A DNA stretch of 64,000 nucleotides from Sphingomonas caeni (lineage in GTDB: Bacteria; Pseudomonadota; Alphaproteobacteria; Sphingomonadales; Sphingomonadaceae): NCBI RefSeq assembly GCF_026013415.1, contig NZ_JAPDOK010000001.1:375342-439341 (forward strand), in the 5' to 3' direction. A model generated the notes under the pieces. It was not told where the DNA came from and ran no database searches. It was given only the letters and a program-made list of their open reading frames with translations. Both the position numbers and the translations under genes were made by a program. The stretch's first letter is position 1, and the number at the start of each line of letters is the position of its first letter. Positions 1 through 8,655 of this stretch are shown one piece after another.

Positions 1-920
1 GAGGTAACGCCGTCCTTGCCCGCAACATCGACGTAATCCACGCCGTAGCGCGTCGAAACGAAGCGGCGGGGCACGACGATGCCGGGCCGGCTGCCGACAT
101 CGAGGAGCACCGACACGCGACGGCCGATGAGATCGGTGGCGAGCTGCGGCATCTCGGCCTCGGCGCGCACCCGCCCGCCCGAGGCCGCCGGATAGAGCTG
201 CGTGACCGTGCCGGCAGCGTCGGGAAGCCCCGCCTGGTCGCGGATCATGAACCGCGTGCCGACGCGCAACTGTTTCGCGAGCGATTGGGGGACGTCGATC
301 CGCAACACGGGCGGACCCGAGGTGACGGTGGCGACCGACATGCCCGGGGCCACCACCGATCCCTGTGGGATGTCGGCGCGCAGGATGCGGCCGGTCGCAG
401 GGGCAAGGATCGCACCCTGACGCGAAGATTCGGCGCTCGCGGACATCTGGGCCTGCGCCGCCTTCACCTGCGCATCCGCGGTTCGCGCGGCAGCCTGGGC
501 CTGATCAAGCCGCGCCTTTGCGACCACGCCCTTGCCGTAGAGATATTGGGCGCGGGCCAGGTCGGCGCGGGCCTGATCCGCCTGCGCGGATGCGGCGCGC
601 ACCTGCGCGGCGAGCGCGTTGGTTTCGTAAGCGATTCGCGTATCGACCACCCGGCCAATCAGCTGGCCCTTACGGACCTCGTCGCCTTCGCGCACGGTCA
701 GCTCGACGAGCGTCCCCGGGATCCGCACCAGCGCCTCGGCCTGATCGCGCGTCGCGATCTCGGCGGCGAGCGGCTTGAGCTGCGCGATCTCGGCGCGAAC
801 CACTGTCAGGCGCTCGCCCTGAACTGCGGCGGACTGGGGCGGGAGGGCCTTGTCGGCGGAGCCACACGCCGCGAGCGCCAGCGCGGCCAGCATGATCAAC
901 CCCTTTTGCTGCATGTTCAT
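1..920 (-). CDS. RND efflux periplasmic adaptor (HlyD/AcrA type) lipoprotein, partial
   Basis: The reverse strand reads open from an ATG at 920 to the left edge, giving about 306 residues without the C-terminus. The N-terminus is a lipoprotein signal with lipobox LALAAC and Cys19. A long Ala/Gln/Arg-rich alpha-helical hairpin lies around residues 75-145, then the lipoyl/beta-barrel part (APATGRI, PQGSVVAPG). In this family the protein bridges an inner-membrane RND pump and an outer-membrane channel; the pump gene would lie left of the window. It diverges from the sulfide operon across a 144 bp gap that carries the shared palindrome at 976-994. Confidence 0.9.
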   Translation of the reverse strand, partial: MNMQQKGLIMLAALALAACGSADKALPPQSAAVQGERLTVVRAEIAQLKPLAAEIATRDQAEALVRIPGTLVELTVREGDEVRKGQLIGRVVDTRIAYETNALAAQVRAASAQADQARADLARAQYLYGKGVVAKARLDQAQAAARTADAQVKAAQAQMSASAESSRQGAILAPATGRILRADIPQGSVVAPGMSVATVTSGPPVLRIDVPQSLAKQLRVGTRFMIRDQAGLPDAAGTVTQLYPAASGGRVRAEAEMPQLATDLIGRRVSVLLDVGSRPGIVVPRRFVSTRYGVDYVDVAGKDGVT

Positions 921-975
921 TGCTTCCGCGGTTGGCATCTCCCACCAGCAAGTATCGGCCCGCGGCAGTCCGCCG

Positions 976-994
976 AATTGGGAAAACTCCTTAT
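976..994. promoter_or_regulatory. Shared GGA-N4-TCC palindrome, site 1
   Basis: AATTGGGAAAACTCCTTAT lies between the divergent RND adaptor (start 920) and the sulfide operon (start 1065). It matches 15 of 19 bases with the site at 20181, and its GGAAAACTCC core recurs in the site at 19341. Its centre is about 80 bp upstream of the SQR start and 65 bp upstream of the adaptor start, suitable for an activator. It looks like a response-regulator operator; the regulator is not in the window. Confidence 0.5.
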
Positions 995-1064
995 GGGCAC
1001 GGCCCGCGAACTTCCCGAAACTTGATTTTGCCCGACGCGCGGTGCGTCGCGAGGAGTGACCGAA

Positions 1065-2396
1065 ATGCCGAAAGCAAAGCCGCGGATCATCGTCCTGGGC
1101 GCCGGATTGGGCGGCACCCTCACTGCCTTCGCCTTGCGCGAGCGACTCAGGAATCGCGCCGAGGTCATGGCGGTCTCCGACAGCGAGACCTACACCTTCG
1201 TGCCCTCCAACCCGTGGGTAGCGGTGCGCTGGCGCGACGTCGCGGATGTGCAGGTGCGTCTGCCCCCTGTCTTCGCGCGCGAGGATATTGGCTTTTCCGC
1301 CGCGGGCGCGAAGCGCGTCCACCCGCAGGAGAGCCGCCTCGAACTCGGCGACGGCACCAGCCTGACCTACGACTATCTCGTCATCGCGACTGGCCCCGCG
1401 CTGGCGTTCGACGAAATCGAGGGGCTCGGACCCGAAGGCTTCACCCAGTCGATCTGCACCGGCAAGCATGCCGGAGGCGCGGCCGAAGCGTTCGACCGCT
1501 TCGTCGAGAATCCCGGCCCCGTGGTGATCGGCGCCGCGCAGGGCGCGTCCTGCTATGGCCCGGCCTACGAATTCGCGATGATCGTCGATACCGAGCTCCG
1601 TCGCCGCCGCATCCGCGACCAGGTGCCGATGACGTTCGTCACTGCCGAACCGTATATTGGCCATCTCGGCCTCGACGGCGTGGGCGACACCAAGTCGATG
1701 CTCGAGAGCCGGATGCGCGACCGCGACATCAAATGGATCACCAGCGCGCGCATCGCCAGGGTCGAGGACGGCACGATGCATGTCGAGGAAGTCGCCGGCG
1801 ACGGGTCGGTGGCGAAGACGCACGCGCTTCCCTTCCGCTACTCGATGATTCTCCCGGCGTTCCGCGGCGTGCCGGCGGTCCAGGGCATCGAGGGCCTCAG
1901 CAATCCGCGCGGCTTCATCCTGGTCGACAAGCACCAGCGCAACGCCGCCTTCCCCAATGTCTACGCACTCGGCGTCTGCGTCGCGATCCCGCCGACCGGT
2001 CCTACCCCCGTGCCGGTGGGCGTGCCCAAGACCGGCTTCATGATCGAGAGCATGATGGCGGCGATCGTCGAGAACATCGCCGAGGAGGTGGAGGGCCGCG
2101 AGCCCAACAGCGAGGCGAGCTGGAACGCGATCTGCCTCGCCGACTTCGGCGACGGCGGAGTCGCCTTCGTCGCCCAACCGCAGATCCCGCCGCGCAACGT
2201 CAACTGGGCGGTCCAGGGCAAATGGGTCCACCGCGCCAAGGTGCTGTTCGAGCGCTACTTCCTCTACAAGATCCGCCACGGCCAGGCCGAGCCATTTTAC
2301 GAGAAGCTCGCGCTCAGGATGATGGGCGTCGGCAAGCTCAAGATCCGTCCCACCCGTACCAAGCCCACCAACCCCAGCATCGGAGTTCACCCATGA
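1065..2396 (+). CDS. sqr: Sulfide:quinone oxidoreductase
   Basis: This 443-residue FAD enzyme is predicted to oxidise sulfide to persulfide/sulfane sulfur and pass electrons to the quinone pool at the membrane. A dinucleotide-binding motif GAGLGG lies at residues 12-17. All three redox cysteines typical of SQR are in place: Cys131 (SICTGKH), Cys163 (GASCYGP) and Cys357 (AICLADFGDGG). The C-terminal amphipathic region (residues 375-440) fits monotopic membrane attachment. I chose ATG 1065 over the in-frame GTG at 1056, because the GAGGAG at 1051-1056 overlaps that GTG but sits 8 nt from the ATG. It is first in a five-gene operon and overlaps the next gene by ATGA. Confidence 0.92.
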   Translation: MPKAKPRIIVLGAGLGGTLTAFALRERLRNRAEVMAVSDSETYTFVPSNPWVAVRWRDVADVQVRLPPVFAREDIGFSAAGAKRVHPQESRLELGDGTSLTYDYLVIATGPALAFDEIEGLGPEGFTQSICTGKHAGGAAEAFDRFVENPGPVVIGAAQGASCYGPAYEFAMIVDTELRRRRIRDQVPMTFVTAEPYIGHLGLDGVGDTKSMLESRMRDRDIKWITSARIARVEDGTMHVEEVAGDGSVAKTHALPFRYSMILPAFRGVPAVQGIEGLSNPRGFILVDKHQRNAAFPNVYALGVCVAIPPTGPTPVPVGVPKTGFMIESMMAAIVENIAEEVEGREPNSEASWNAICLADFGDGGVAFVAQPQIPPRNVNWAVQGKWVHRAKVLFERYFLYKIRHGQAEPFYEKLALRMMGVGKLKIRPTRTKPTNPSIGVHP

Positions 2397-2596
2397 GCAT
2401 TGACCGTGCCGTCTTCGTCTTCGCGGGCTTTGTCGTCCTGCTCGGCATCGCGCTGTCGCTCGCCGTCCATCCCTGGTGGATCGCGCTGTCGGCATTCGCC
2501 GGGCTCAACATGATCCAGGCCGCGTTCACCGGCTGGTGCCCGGCGGCGATGCTGTTCAAGGCGCTCGGCCTACGGTCCGGCAATGCGTTCCGCTGA
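2393..2596 (+). CDS. YgaP-like (DUF2892) small membrane protein
   Basis: This 67-residue protein is nearly all two hydrophobic helices (residues 6-23 and 26-45) followed by a GWCPAA segment. It resembles the DUF2892/YgaP transmembrane module that accompanies rhodanese and persulfide genes. The WCP cysteine sits where family members keep a conserved Cys. It overlaps sqr (ATGA), so translational coupling is likely. The exact role is not established; anchoring or channelling sulfane sulfur at the membrane is an inference from context. Confidence 0.85.
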   Translation: MSIDRAVFVFAGFVVLLGIALSLAVHPWWIALSAFAGLNMIQAAFTGWCPAAMLFKALGLRSGNAFR

Positions 2597-2600
2597 TCTG

Positions 2601-3554
2601 ATGACCGCCCAGACGGGATCCTGTCCAATCTGCGACCGTGCCCTCGACCGGGCGGGCATGATCGTCGCTTCTGCGCTGGACGCCCCCTCGGCGCGGCCGC
2701 GGGTACGCGCCTTCTTCGACGAGGCGACCTTCACCGCGAGCTATGTCGTCCACGATCCCGCGACGCGGCGCGCGGCGATCATCGACTCGGTGCTCGATTA
2801 CGACCCCGCCTCAGGGCGGACCTCGCACGCCTCGGCCGATGCGATGGTCGCTTATGTCGAGGCCGAGGGATTGACCGTCGACTGGCTGCTCGAGACCCAC
2901 GTCCATGCCGACCATCTCTCGGCGGCGCCCTGGCTCCAGCAACGTCTCGGCGGTCAGCTCGCGATCGGCCGCGCGATCACGGTCGTGCAAGAGGTGTTCG
3001 GCAAGATCTTCAATGCCGGCACCGAGTTCGCGCGCGACGGCTCGCAGTTCGACCGGCTGTTCGACGACGGCGACGCCTTCGCGATCGGGAAGCTGCAGGC
3101 CGCGGTGCTCCATGTTCCGGGGCACACCCCCGCCGACCTCGCTTATGTCATCGGCGACGCAGTGTTCGTGGGCGACACCCTGTTCATGCCCGACTATGGC
3201 ACTGCCCGCGCCGACTTTCCGGGTGGCGACGCAGCGACTCTCTACCGCTCGATCCGCCGCTTGCTCGAGCTGCCGCGCGACGCACGGCTGTTCCTGTGCC
3301 ACGACTACGAGGCGCCGGGGCGCGAAACCTACGCGTGGGAGACCACGGTCGGCGCCGAGCGCGACGCCAATGTCCACGTCCATGACGGCGTGAGTGAAGC
3401 CGAGTTCGTGGCGATGCGCGCCGCGCGCGACCGCACGCTCGGCATGCCGCGGCTGATCCTCCCCTCGATCCAGGTGAACATGCGTGGCGGGCACTTCCCC
3501 GAGCCCGAGGCGAACGGCGTTCGCTACCTCAAAATTCCCATCGATGCGCTCTGA
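2601..3554 (+). CDS. MBL-fold persulfide dioxygenase-like hydrolase (Blh/ETHE1 type)
   Basis: This is a metallo-beta-lactamase-fold protein of about 317 residues. The metal motif THVHADH is at residues 99-105, and further ligands are in VPGHTP, GDTLF and CHDYE. In SQR operons such proteins oxidise glutathione persulfide to sulfite. The start is uncertain. ATG 2601 is used, but ATG 2583 (overlapping the previous gene) and ATG 2658 are in frame, and family members usually begin just before the RAFFDEAT segment at about residue 36. The extra N-terminus holds a CPIC pair, which is unusual if translated. Confidence 0.88.
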   Translation: MTAQTGSCPICDRALDRAGMIVASALDAPSARPRVRAFFDEATFTASYVVHDPATRRAAIIDSVLDYDPASGRTSHASADAMVAYVEAEGLTVDWLLETHVHADHLSAAPWLQQRLGGQLAIGRAITVVQEVFGKIFNAGTEFARDGSQFDRLFDDGDAFAIGKLQAAVLHVPGHTPADLAYVIGDAVFVGDTLFMPDYGTARADFPGGDAATLYRSIRRLLELPRDARLFLCHDYEAPGRETYAWETTVGAERDANVHVHDGVSEAEFVAMRAARDRTLGMPRLILPSIQVNMRGGHFPEPEANGVRYLKIPIDAL

Positions 3555-3582
3555 GCGCGACCTCAGCGAAAAGGCGGTCCCG

Positions 3583-4017
3583 ATGACTCCCAAGCCCCTC
3601 GCCCCCGGCATCAGCGTCACCACCCAGATCACGCCTGCCGCGATTGCCACCGCCAAGGCGGCAGGCTTCCGCGCGATCGTCAACAATCGCCCCGATCGCG
3701 AAGAGCCGGGCCAACCCTCCAGCGCCGAGCTGGAAGCCGCGGCCAAGGCGGCGGGCCTCGAATATCGTCACATACCGGTGGTGCCGGGCCAGTTCAGCGA
3801 CGCCCAGATCGACGCCTTCCGCGACGCGATGAGCGCTTGCGCCAAGCCGGCGCTCGCCTTCTGCAAGTCGGGCATGCGCGCGACTTCGCTGTGGGCGTTG
3901 TCGCAGGCCGGCAGGCTCACCACCGACGAGATTTTGCGCCAGGCGAGCGCATGCGGTTACGACCTGACCCCGCTCGCCCCGCGCATCGAGGCGCGCGCCG
4001 GGACCACCCAGGCCTGA
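3583..4017 (+). CDS. DUF442 / TIGR01244 phosphatase-like sulfur-transfer protein
   Basis: This 144-residue protein is related to the N-terminal domain of Blh proteins (DUF442, a cysteine-phosphatase-like fold). The active loop CKSGMR is at residues 94-99, a Cys-x4-Arg loop as in rhodanese-like members. In alphaproteobacteria this domain is often fused to the MBL persulfide dioxygenase; here it is a separate gene 28 bp downstream. It probably handles sulfane sulfur. ATG 3583 is preceded by AAGGCGG. The next gene starts 1 bp after its stop codon. Confidence 0.85.
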   Translation: MTPKPLAPGISVTTQITPAAIATAKAAGFRAIVNNRPDREEPGQPSSAELEAAAKAAGLEYRHIPVVPGQFSDAQIDAFRDAMSACAKPALAFCKSGMRATSLWALSQAGRLTTDEILRQASACGYDLTPLAPRIEARAGTTQA

Positions 4018-4018
4018 A

Positions 4019-4801
4019 ATGCTCGAGCCGCTCCAGTATCTGCTCGCGGCGCTGTCGGGCGGACTGGTCGGGTTCACACTCGCGCTGGTCGGCGGCGGCG
4101 GATCGATCCTGGCGGTCCCGCTGATGGTCTATCTGGTCGGGGTCCCCAGCGCCCATGTCGCCATCGGGACGAGCGCGCTGGCGGTCGCCGCGAACGCCGC
4201 GACCGGGCTGGTGAACCACGCGCGGGCCGGCACCGTCAAATGGCGCTGTGGCGGCATGTACGCCGCGGCGGGCGTGCTCGGCGCGCTTGCCGGCTCGACG
4301 TTGGGCAAGGCGATCGACGGGCAGAAGCTGCTGCTGCTGTTCGCGCTGCTGATGATCGTCGTCGGCGCGCTGATGCTTCGCAGGCGCAGCTCCGAGGACA
4401 TGCCGGACGTACAGTGCAATCGGACCAATGCGCCCAAGGTGCTGGGGTTCGGCTTTGGCACCGGTGCCTTCTCCGGCTTCTTCGGGATCGGTGGCGGGTT
4501 TCTGATCGTACCCGGCCTCATCGCCTCCACGGGCATGCCCATGATCAACGCGGTCGGCACATCCCTGATCGCGGTTGCCGCGTTCGGGGTGACCACGGCG
4601 CTCAACTACGCGCTGTCCGGCTTGATCGACTGGCCGCTCGCGGCCGTGTTCATTGCCGGGGGCATCGCCGGTGGAATGGCCGGTTCGATCGCAGGGCGGC
4701 GACTCGCCGCGGCCGGTAGCCTCGTCAAGGTCTTCGCAGGGATCATCTTCCTGGTCGCCGGGTATATGCTGTGGCGCGGCATTCCCGCGCTCCTGGCCTG
4801 A
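4019..4801 (+). CDS. TauE/SafE family sulfite/anion exporter
   Basis: This 260-residue polytopic membrane protein has about eight helices arranged as two repeats. Each repeat carries the family signature (GGGGSILAVPLM at about 22-33 and GFFGIGGGFLIVPG at about 152-165). TauE/SafE proteins export sulfite, sulfonates or related anions. As last gene of the operon it would remove the sulfite or thiosulfate produced by the SQR and persulfide dioxygenase. The 211 bp downstream, up to the next gene, hold no obvious ORF. Confidence 0.9.
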   Translation: MLEPLQYLLAALSGGLVGFTLALVGGGGSILAVPLMVYLVGVPSAHVAIGTSALAVAANAATGLVNHARAGTVKWRCGGMYAAAGVLGALAGSTLGKAIDGQKLLLLFALLMIVVGALMLRRRSSEDMPDVQCNRTNAPKVLGFGFGTGAFSGFFGIGGGFLIVPGLIASTGMPMINAVGTSLIAVAAFGVTTALNYALSGLIDWPLAAVFIAGGIAGGMAGSIAGRRLAAAGSLVKVFAGIIFLVAGYMLWRGIPALLA

Positions 4802-5012
4802 AGCGAGCGACCCCGGCGCTCCTGCCTCGATGGGCGGAATGGAAAGGCAAAGAAGCCGGGATCGGATGCATTGTGACGAGGCCGGAAACGACGACGAAAC
4901 CCCGGGCGTGACGAAGTCTCCGTCGCCATGCAGCGGGGTGCGGACATTTACGAGGTCCGGCGAGTGTCCGTGCAGGCTAGAGCTTTCCCTCCCTTCACTC
5001 GGGAGATATCTC

Positions 5013-5663
5013 ATGCTGCAACCTGACGCCCAATTGCTGCGCGACGTCCGCCGGGAACTTGGAAGCGACCATAGCATCGACGCTTCCGCGATCCATGTCG
5101 CGGTTCAGGATGGCGTGGTGGTACTGTCCGGTTCCGTCGCCAATGTCGGTGCGAGGGAGGCAGCCGCCTCCGCCGCACGGCGGGTTCCTGATGTCCGCCG
5201 CGTCTTCGAGAAGATTTCGGTGCGGCCGGTGGATCCCGCGCTCGACGATGCGGCGATCGCGGCGCGCGTACACGCGATCCTCGACCTCGACGCCGCGGTG
5301 CCCACGGGTGCCGTGGATGTCGCGGTCGACAAGGGGTTTGTAACGCTCACCGGCGAGGTCGACTGGCCCTATGAACGCGAGGCGGCACGCAGCGCCACCT
5401 CGCGCATTGCAGGGGTCACCGGCGTTGCCTGCCGGATCGAGACGCGAGGCCCGCCCTCCGTGGCCGATCTGCGCGGCCGGATACTGGCCGCCCTCGAAGG
5501 CCTGGTCGAGGCGCAGGCAGCCGCGATCGAGATCGCGGTCGAGGATGGTGTGGTGCAGCTCGCCGGAATGCTCGGCGGCACGGCTTGTCGCGACGCGGCA
5601 GAGCGGGCGGTGCGGGAGGCCCCCGGCGTCCGGTCTGTCGAAAGCCATCTGACAGGCGGTTGA
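5013..5663 (+). CDS. Triple BON-domain protein (OsmY-like)
   Basis: This 216-residue protein has no signal peptide and three consecutive BON domains (about residues 5-66, 77-142 and 147-214). Each has the pattern VxVxDGVVxLxGxV followed by a helix and a V-(R/T) strand. BON modules bind lipid or protein surfaces, and such proteins are usually induced by osmotic, redox or stationary-phase stress. ATG 5013 follows GGGAG. It is the same length as, and clearly homologous to, the BON protein at 19456-20106 (both contain LTGEVDW). Confidence 0.88.
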   Translation: MLQPDAQLLRDVRRELGSDHSIDASAIHVAVQDGVVVLSGSVANVGAREAAASAARRVPDVRRVFEKISVRPVDPALDDAAIAARVHAILDLDAAVPTGAVDVAVDKGFVTLTGEVDWPYEREAARSATSRIAGVTGVACRIETRGPPSVADLRGRILAALEGLVEAQAAAIEIAVEDGVVQLAGMLGGTACRDAAERAVREAPGVRSVESHLTGG

Positions 5664-5797
5664 CCGACCGCGCCGGACGAGACGCCGCGACTCCGTAAAC
5701 ATCCCAAATGCGGCTCACGGCAAAACGGCCGAATCCTTGCGAGACATCGCCCGGCTTTGATCGCTGATGCGGGGCGAGGCTGAAGACGGAGAGCGCC

Positions 5798-7138
5798 GTG
5801 CAATATGTCGATCTCGATCGCGAGGACCGGGAGGCATCGCCCGAGCTGGTGCACGCGCTGACGCTCGCCGCCGAGCCGCTCCCGCACCCGGCCGACGCCG
5901 AGAAGTTCGGCGCGATGTTCGATCGCTTCGGCGATGCTCAAATCGTCCTCCTTGGAGAAGCCACGCATGGCACTTCGGAATTCTACCGCGCGCGCGCCGC
6001 GATCACGCGGCGGCTGATCGAGCGGCACGGCTTCACGATGGTCGCGGTCGAGGCCGACTGGCCCGATGCCGCGCGGATCGACGACTATGTCCGCCATCAG
6101 GCACCGCGGCCGCGCCGCGGCGATGTCGTTCCGCGTTTCCCGGCCTGGATGTGGCGCAATCAGGAAGTGCTCGATTTCGCGGACTGGATGCGGGGCCATA
6201 ATGCGCCGCTTGCCGAAGCCGAGCGTGCCTCGTTCCACGGGCTCGATGTCTACAGCCTCGGAGAGTCGATTCACGCCGTGCTCGCCTATCTCGACAAGGT
6301 CGATCCGGATGGCGCGGCACGCGCGCGGCGGCGCTATGGCTGCCTCACCCCCTGGCAGGACGAGCCCGCGCATTACGGGCGAGCCGTCGAACGCGGCGGA
6401 CGCGGCAGTTGCGAGGATCCCGTCGTGGCGCAGTTGCGCGATCTGCTCGAACATCGCCTCACCTATCTTCGCGACGATGGCGAGCGCTGGTTCGACGCGG
6501 TCCAGAACGCGCGCATCGTCCGGGCGGCCGAACAATATTATCGCGCCATGTATCGCGGCGCGGCCGAAAGCTGGAATCTGCGCGATCGCCACATGTTCAC
6601 GACGCTGCAGGCGTTGATCGCGCACCGGGGCAACGATGCGAAGGCGGTCGTCTGGGCGCACAATTCCCATATCGGCAACGCCGCCGCGACGGCGATGGGC
6701 TGGCGCGGCGAGTTCAACATCGGCGAGCTGTGCCGGATGGCCTATGGCGAGGCAGCGGTGCTGATCGGCTTCGGAACCGACCGCGGCACGGTCGCCGCCG
6801 CCAGCGACTGGGGCGCCGGCATGGAGATCAAGACGGTGCGCCCGGCCCGCCCGGACAGCTACGAGCATGCTTTCCGCCGCACCGGCCAGGCGCGCTCGTT
6901 GACCGACTGGCGCTCGCCCGAGCGGCGCGGCCTTGCCGACATGCTGCGCAGCCCGCTGCTCGAACGCGCGATCGGCGTCGTCTATCGTCCCGAAACCGAG
7001 CTGCTCAGCCACTATTTCCAGGCAATGCTGGGCGAGCAGTTCGACGCCTGGGTGTGGTTCGACGAAACGCACGCGGTAACGCCGCTCGGACCCGAGCATG
7101 TCCGTGGCGCGCCCGAAACCTGGCCCTTCGGACTCTGA
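5798..7138 (+). CDS. Erythromycin esterase family protein
   Basis: This 446-residue cytoplasmic protein of the EreA/EreB-like family has GEATHGTSEFYRAR at about residues 52-65, VEADWPDA at 84-91, and the later WAHNSHIG motif at about 286-293. These hold the Glu and His residues of the metal-independent esterase core. Most chromosomal members are not antibiotic-resistance enzymes and their natural substrate is unknown. The start is a GTG at 5798. The gene leads a run with an alpha/beta hydrolase and a phosphoribosyltransferase, a combination I recall in stress-induced clusters of other bacteria. Confidence 0.88.
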   Translation: MQYVDLDREDREASPELVHALTLAAEPLPHPADAEKFGAMFDRFGDAQIVLLGEATHGTSEFYRARAAITRRLIERHGFTMVAVEADWPDAARIDDYVRHQAPRPRRGDVVPRFPAWMWRNQEVLDFADWMRGHNAPLAEAERASFHGLDVYSLGESIHAVLAYLDKVDPDGAARARRRYGCLTPWQDEPAHYGRAVERGGRGSCEDPVVAQLRDLLEHRLTYLRDDGERWFDAVQNARIVRAAEQYYRAMYRGAAESWNLRDRHMFTTLQALIAHRGNDAKAVVWAHNSHIGNAAATAMGWRGEFNIGELCRMAYGEAAVLIGFGTDRGTVAAASDWGAGMEIKTVRPARPDSYEHAFRRTGQARSLTDWRSPERRGLADMLRSPLLERAIGVVYRPETELLSHYFQAMLGEQFDAWVWFDETHAVTPLGPEHVRGAPETWPFGL

Positions 7139-7141
7139 GCC

Positions 7142-7792
7142 ATGACCGTCGCCGATATCGAGCCGCGCGAAATCCTGATCCATCCCGATGGCCTTGAGGC
7201 CATTCTGGGCGTCCCCGGCGATGCCCGTGGCCTGGTGATCTTTGCCCATGGCAGTGGCAGCGGGCGGCTGAGTCCGCGCAACAATCATGTCGCCGAGGGG
7301 CTGCGCGAGGCCGGGCTCGCAACGCTGCTGCTCGACCTGTTGACGCCGGTCGAGGAAACCGATCGTGGCAATGTGTTCGACATCGGGCTGCTCGCGTCGC
7401 GTCTGATGCGCGCGACGCACTGGGCCAGGGCCGACCCGCGCACCTTCAACCTTCCGATCGGCTATTTCGGCGCCAGCACCGGAGCCGGGGCGGCGTTGCT
7501 CGCCGCCGCCGCGGCCGCGCCGATGGAGATCGGCGCGATCGTATCGCGCGGCGGCCGGCCGGACCTTGCCGGCGCCAACGCGCTCGCGCGCGTGCGTGCG
7601 CCGACCCAGCTGATCGTCGGCAGCCTCGATACGAGCGTGATCGCGCTCAACGAGCACGCGATGCGGCACCTGCGCTGTCCGCATGAGCTGGTGATCGTGC
7701 CCGGCGCAGGACATTTGTTCGAGGAACCCGGGACGCTCGACCAGGTGATCGCGCATGCCCGCCGCTGGTTCCTCGCCCATCTCAAGGCCTGA
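7142..7792 (+). CDS. Alpha/beta hydrolase (dienelactone-hydrolase-like)
   Basis: This 216-residue alpha/beta hydrolase has an oxyanion region FAHGSGSG at 34-41, nucleophile Ser112 in GASTGAG, an acid in VGSLDTS, and catalytic His in GAGHLFE. It starts 3 bp after the erythromycin-esterase gene and stops 10 bp before the phosphoribosyltransferase, so it is co-transcribed with both. Members of this group are predicted hydrolases with no assigned substrate. Confidence 0.87.
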   Translation: MTVADIEPREILIHPDGLEAILGVPGDARGLVIFAHGSGSGRLSPRNNHVAEGLREAGLATLLLDLLTPVEETDRGNVFDIGLLASRLMRATHWARADPRTFNLPIGYFGASTGAGAALLAAAAAAPMEIGAIVSRGGRPDLAGANALARVRAPTQLIVGSLDTSVIALNEHAMRHLRCPHELVIVPGAGHLFEEPGTLDQVIAHARRWFLAHLKA

Positions 7793-7802
7793 GGAGGTCC
7801 CG

Positions 7803-8471
7803 ATGATAGACGGCGCAATGTTCCCGGATCGACGAGCGGCCGGCCGGTGCCTCGCGCAAGCGCTCCTGCACCTGCGCGGCCGCAATCCCCTGGTGCTGGC
7901 GCTCCCGCGCGGGGGCGTCCCGGTCGCATTCGAAGTTGCGACGGCTCTGGGGGCCGAACTCGACCTGCTCTTCGTGCGGAAGCTTGGCGCTCCGGGACAC
8001 GAGGAGTTCGGTATCGGCGCGGTGGTCGATGGTGCTGAGCCTCAGCTCGTGGTTAACGAGGCGGCGATGCGCCAGCTCGGCGTCGATCCCGCCTATCTGC
8101 GCGCCGAGCTGACGCGCCAGCTCACAGAGATCGAACGGCGCCGCCGTGCCTATGTCGGCGAGCGCCCGCCCAAGCCCCTCACCGGCCGAACCGTGATCGT
8201 CGTCGACGACGGTATCGCGACCGGCGGCACTGTCACCGCGGCGCTCATGGGAATTCGAAAGAACCTCCCCGCCTATCTCGTCCTGGCCGTGCCTGTCGCA
8301 CCCCCCGATGCCATCGCGGCGCTACGCGCCCAATGTGATGAACTTGTCTGCCTCGAAGCGCCCGATCCCTTCTATGCGGTGGGCGCGCATTATGCCGATT
8401 TCACGCAGACTGGCGATGCCGAGGTCATCGACCTACTCGCCCGCGCCAATGCGATCGGTCAGGCTGCGTAG
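7803..8471 (+). CDS. Phosphoribosyltransferase-family protein
   Basis: This 222-residue type I PRTase-fold protein has the PRPP-binding signature VIVVDDGIATGGT at residues 131-143 and an upstream ALPRGGVPVA loop at 33-42. It belongs to the group seen next to erythromycin-esterase or hydrolase genes rather than to a specific purine or pyrimidine salvage enzyme, so the acceptor base is unknown. A strong GAGGAGG ribosome binding site precedes ATG 7803. Confidence 0.88.
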   Translation: MIDGAMFPDRRAAGRCLAQALLHLRGRNPLVLALPRGGVPVAFEVATALGAELDLLFVRKLGAPGHEEFGIGAVVDGAEPQLVVNEAAMRQLGVDPAYLRAELTRQLTEIERRRRAYVGERPPKPLTGRTVIVVDDGIATGGTVTAALMGIRKNLPAYLVLAVPVAPPDAIAALRAQCDELVCLEAPDPFYAVGAHYADFTQTGDAEVIDLLARANAIGQAA

Positions 8472-8475
8472 TCCC

Positions 8476-8655
8476 ATGCGGATCCGCTCGCCGCACCGTC
8501 ACCTGAAGAAGGGGCTGACGCATCCGAACCGCCTCGTCGCGGCGGCAACCTGGTTGCTCGTGCTGCTGCTTGGTTGGGTGCTGGTCCGTCTCGTGATGGC
8601 ACTGGTCGACGATTTCTGGCTGCTCGTTATCGTGTGGTCGCAGCCATGGCGATGA
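8476..8655 (+). CDS. Small single-span membrane protein
   Basis: This 59-residue ORF has a basic N-terminus (RIRSPHRHLKK), one long hydrophobic helix at about residues 20-54 and a short tail. It starts 4 bp after the phosphoribosyltransferase stop and overlaps the next gene by 10 bp, so it fits the operon. There is no good Shine-Dalgarno and no recognised family. It could be a real small membrane protein or a chance ORF. Confidence 0.45.
   Translation: MRIRSPHRHLKKGLTHPNRLVAAATWLLVLLLGWVLVRLVMALVDDFWLLVIVWSQPWR

Noticed and set aside
1056..1067. GTG start for SQR at 1056
   Set aside because: The Shine-Dalgarno GAGGAG (1051-1056) overlaps this GTG, whereas ATG 1065 has correct spacing.
5695..5713. 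Fifth copy of the shared palindrome upstream of the erythromycin-esterase gene
   Set aside because: Only the right half (TCCCAAATGCGG) matches; the left half reads GTA instead of GGA.
5369..7885. Long open frame of about 840 codons on the minus strand
   Set aside because: It lies entirely antisense to the BON, esterase and hydrolase genes; composition is Arg/Ala-rich with no domain, a high-GC shadow.
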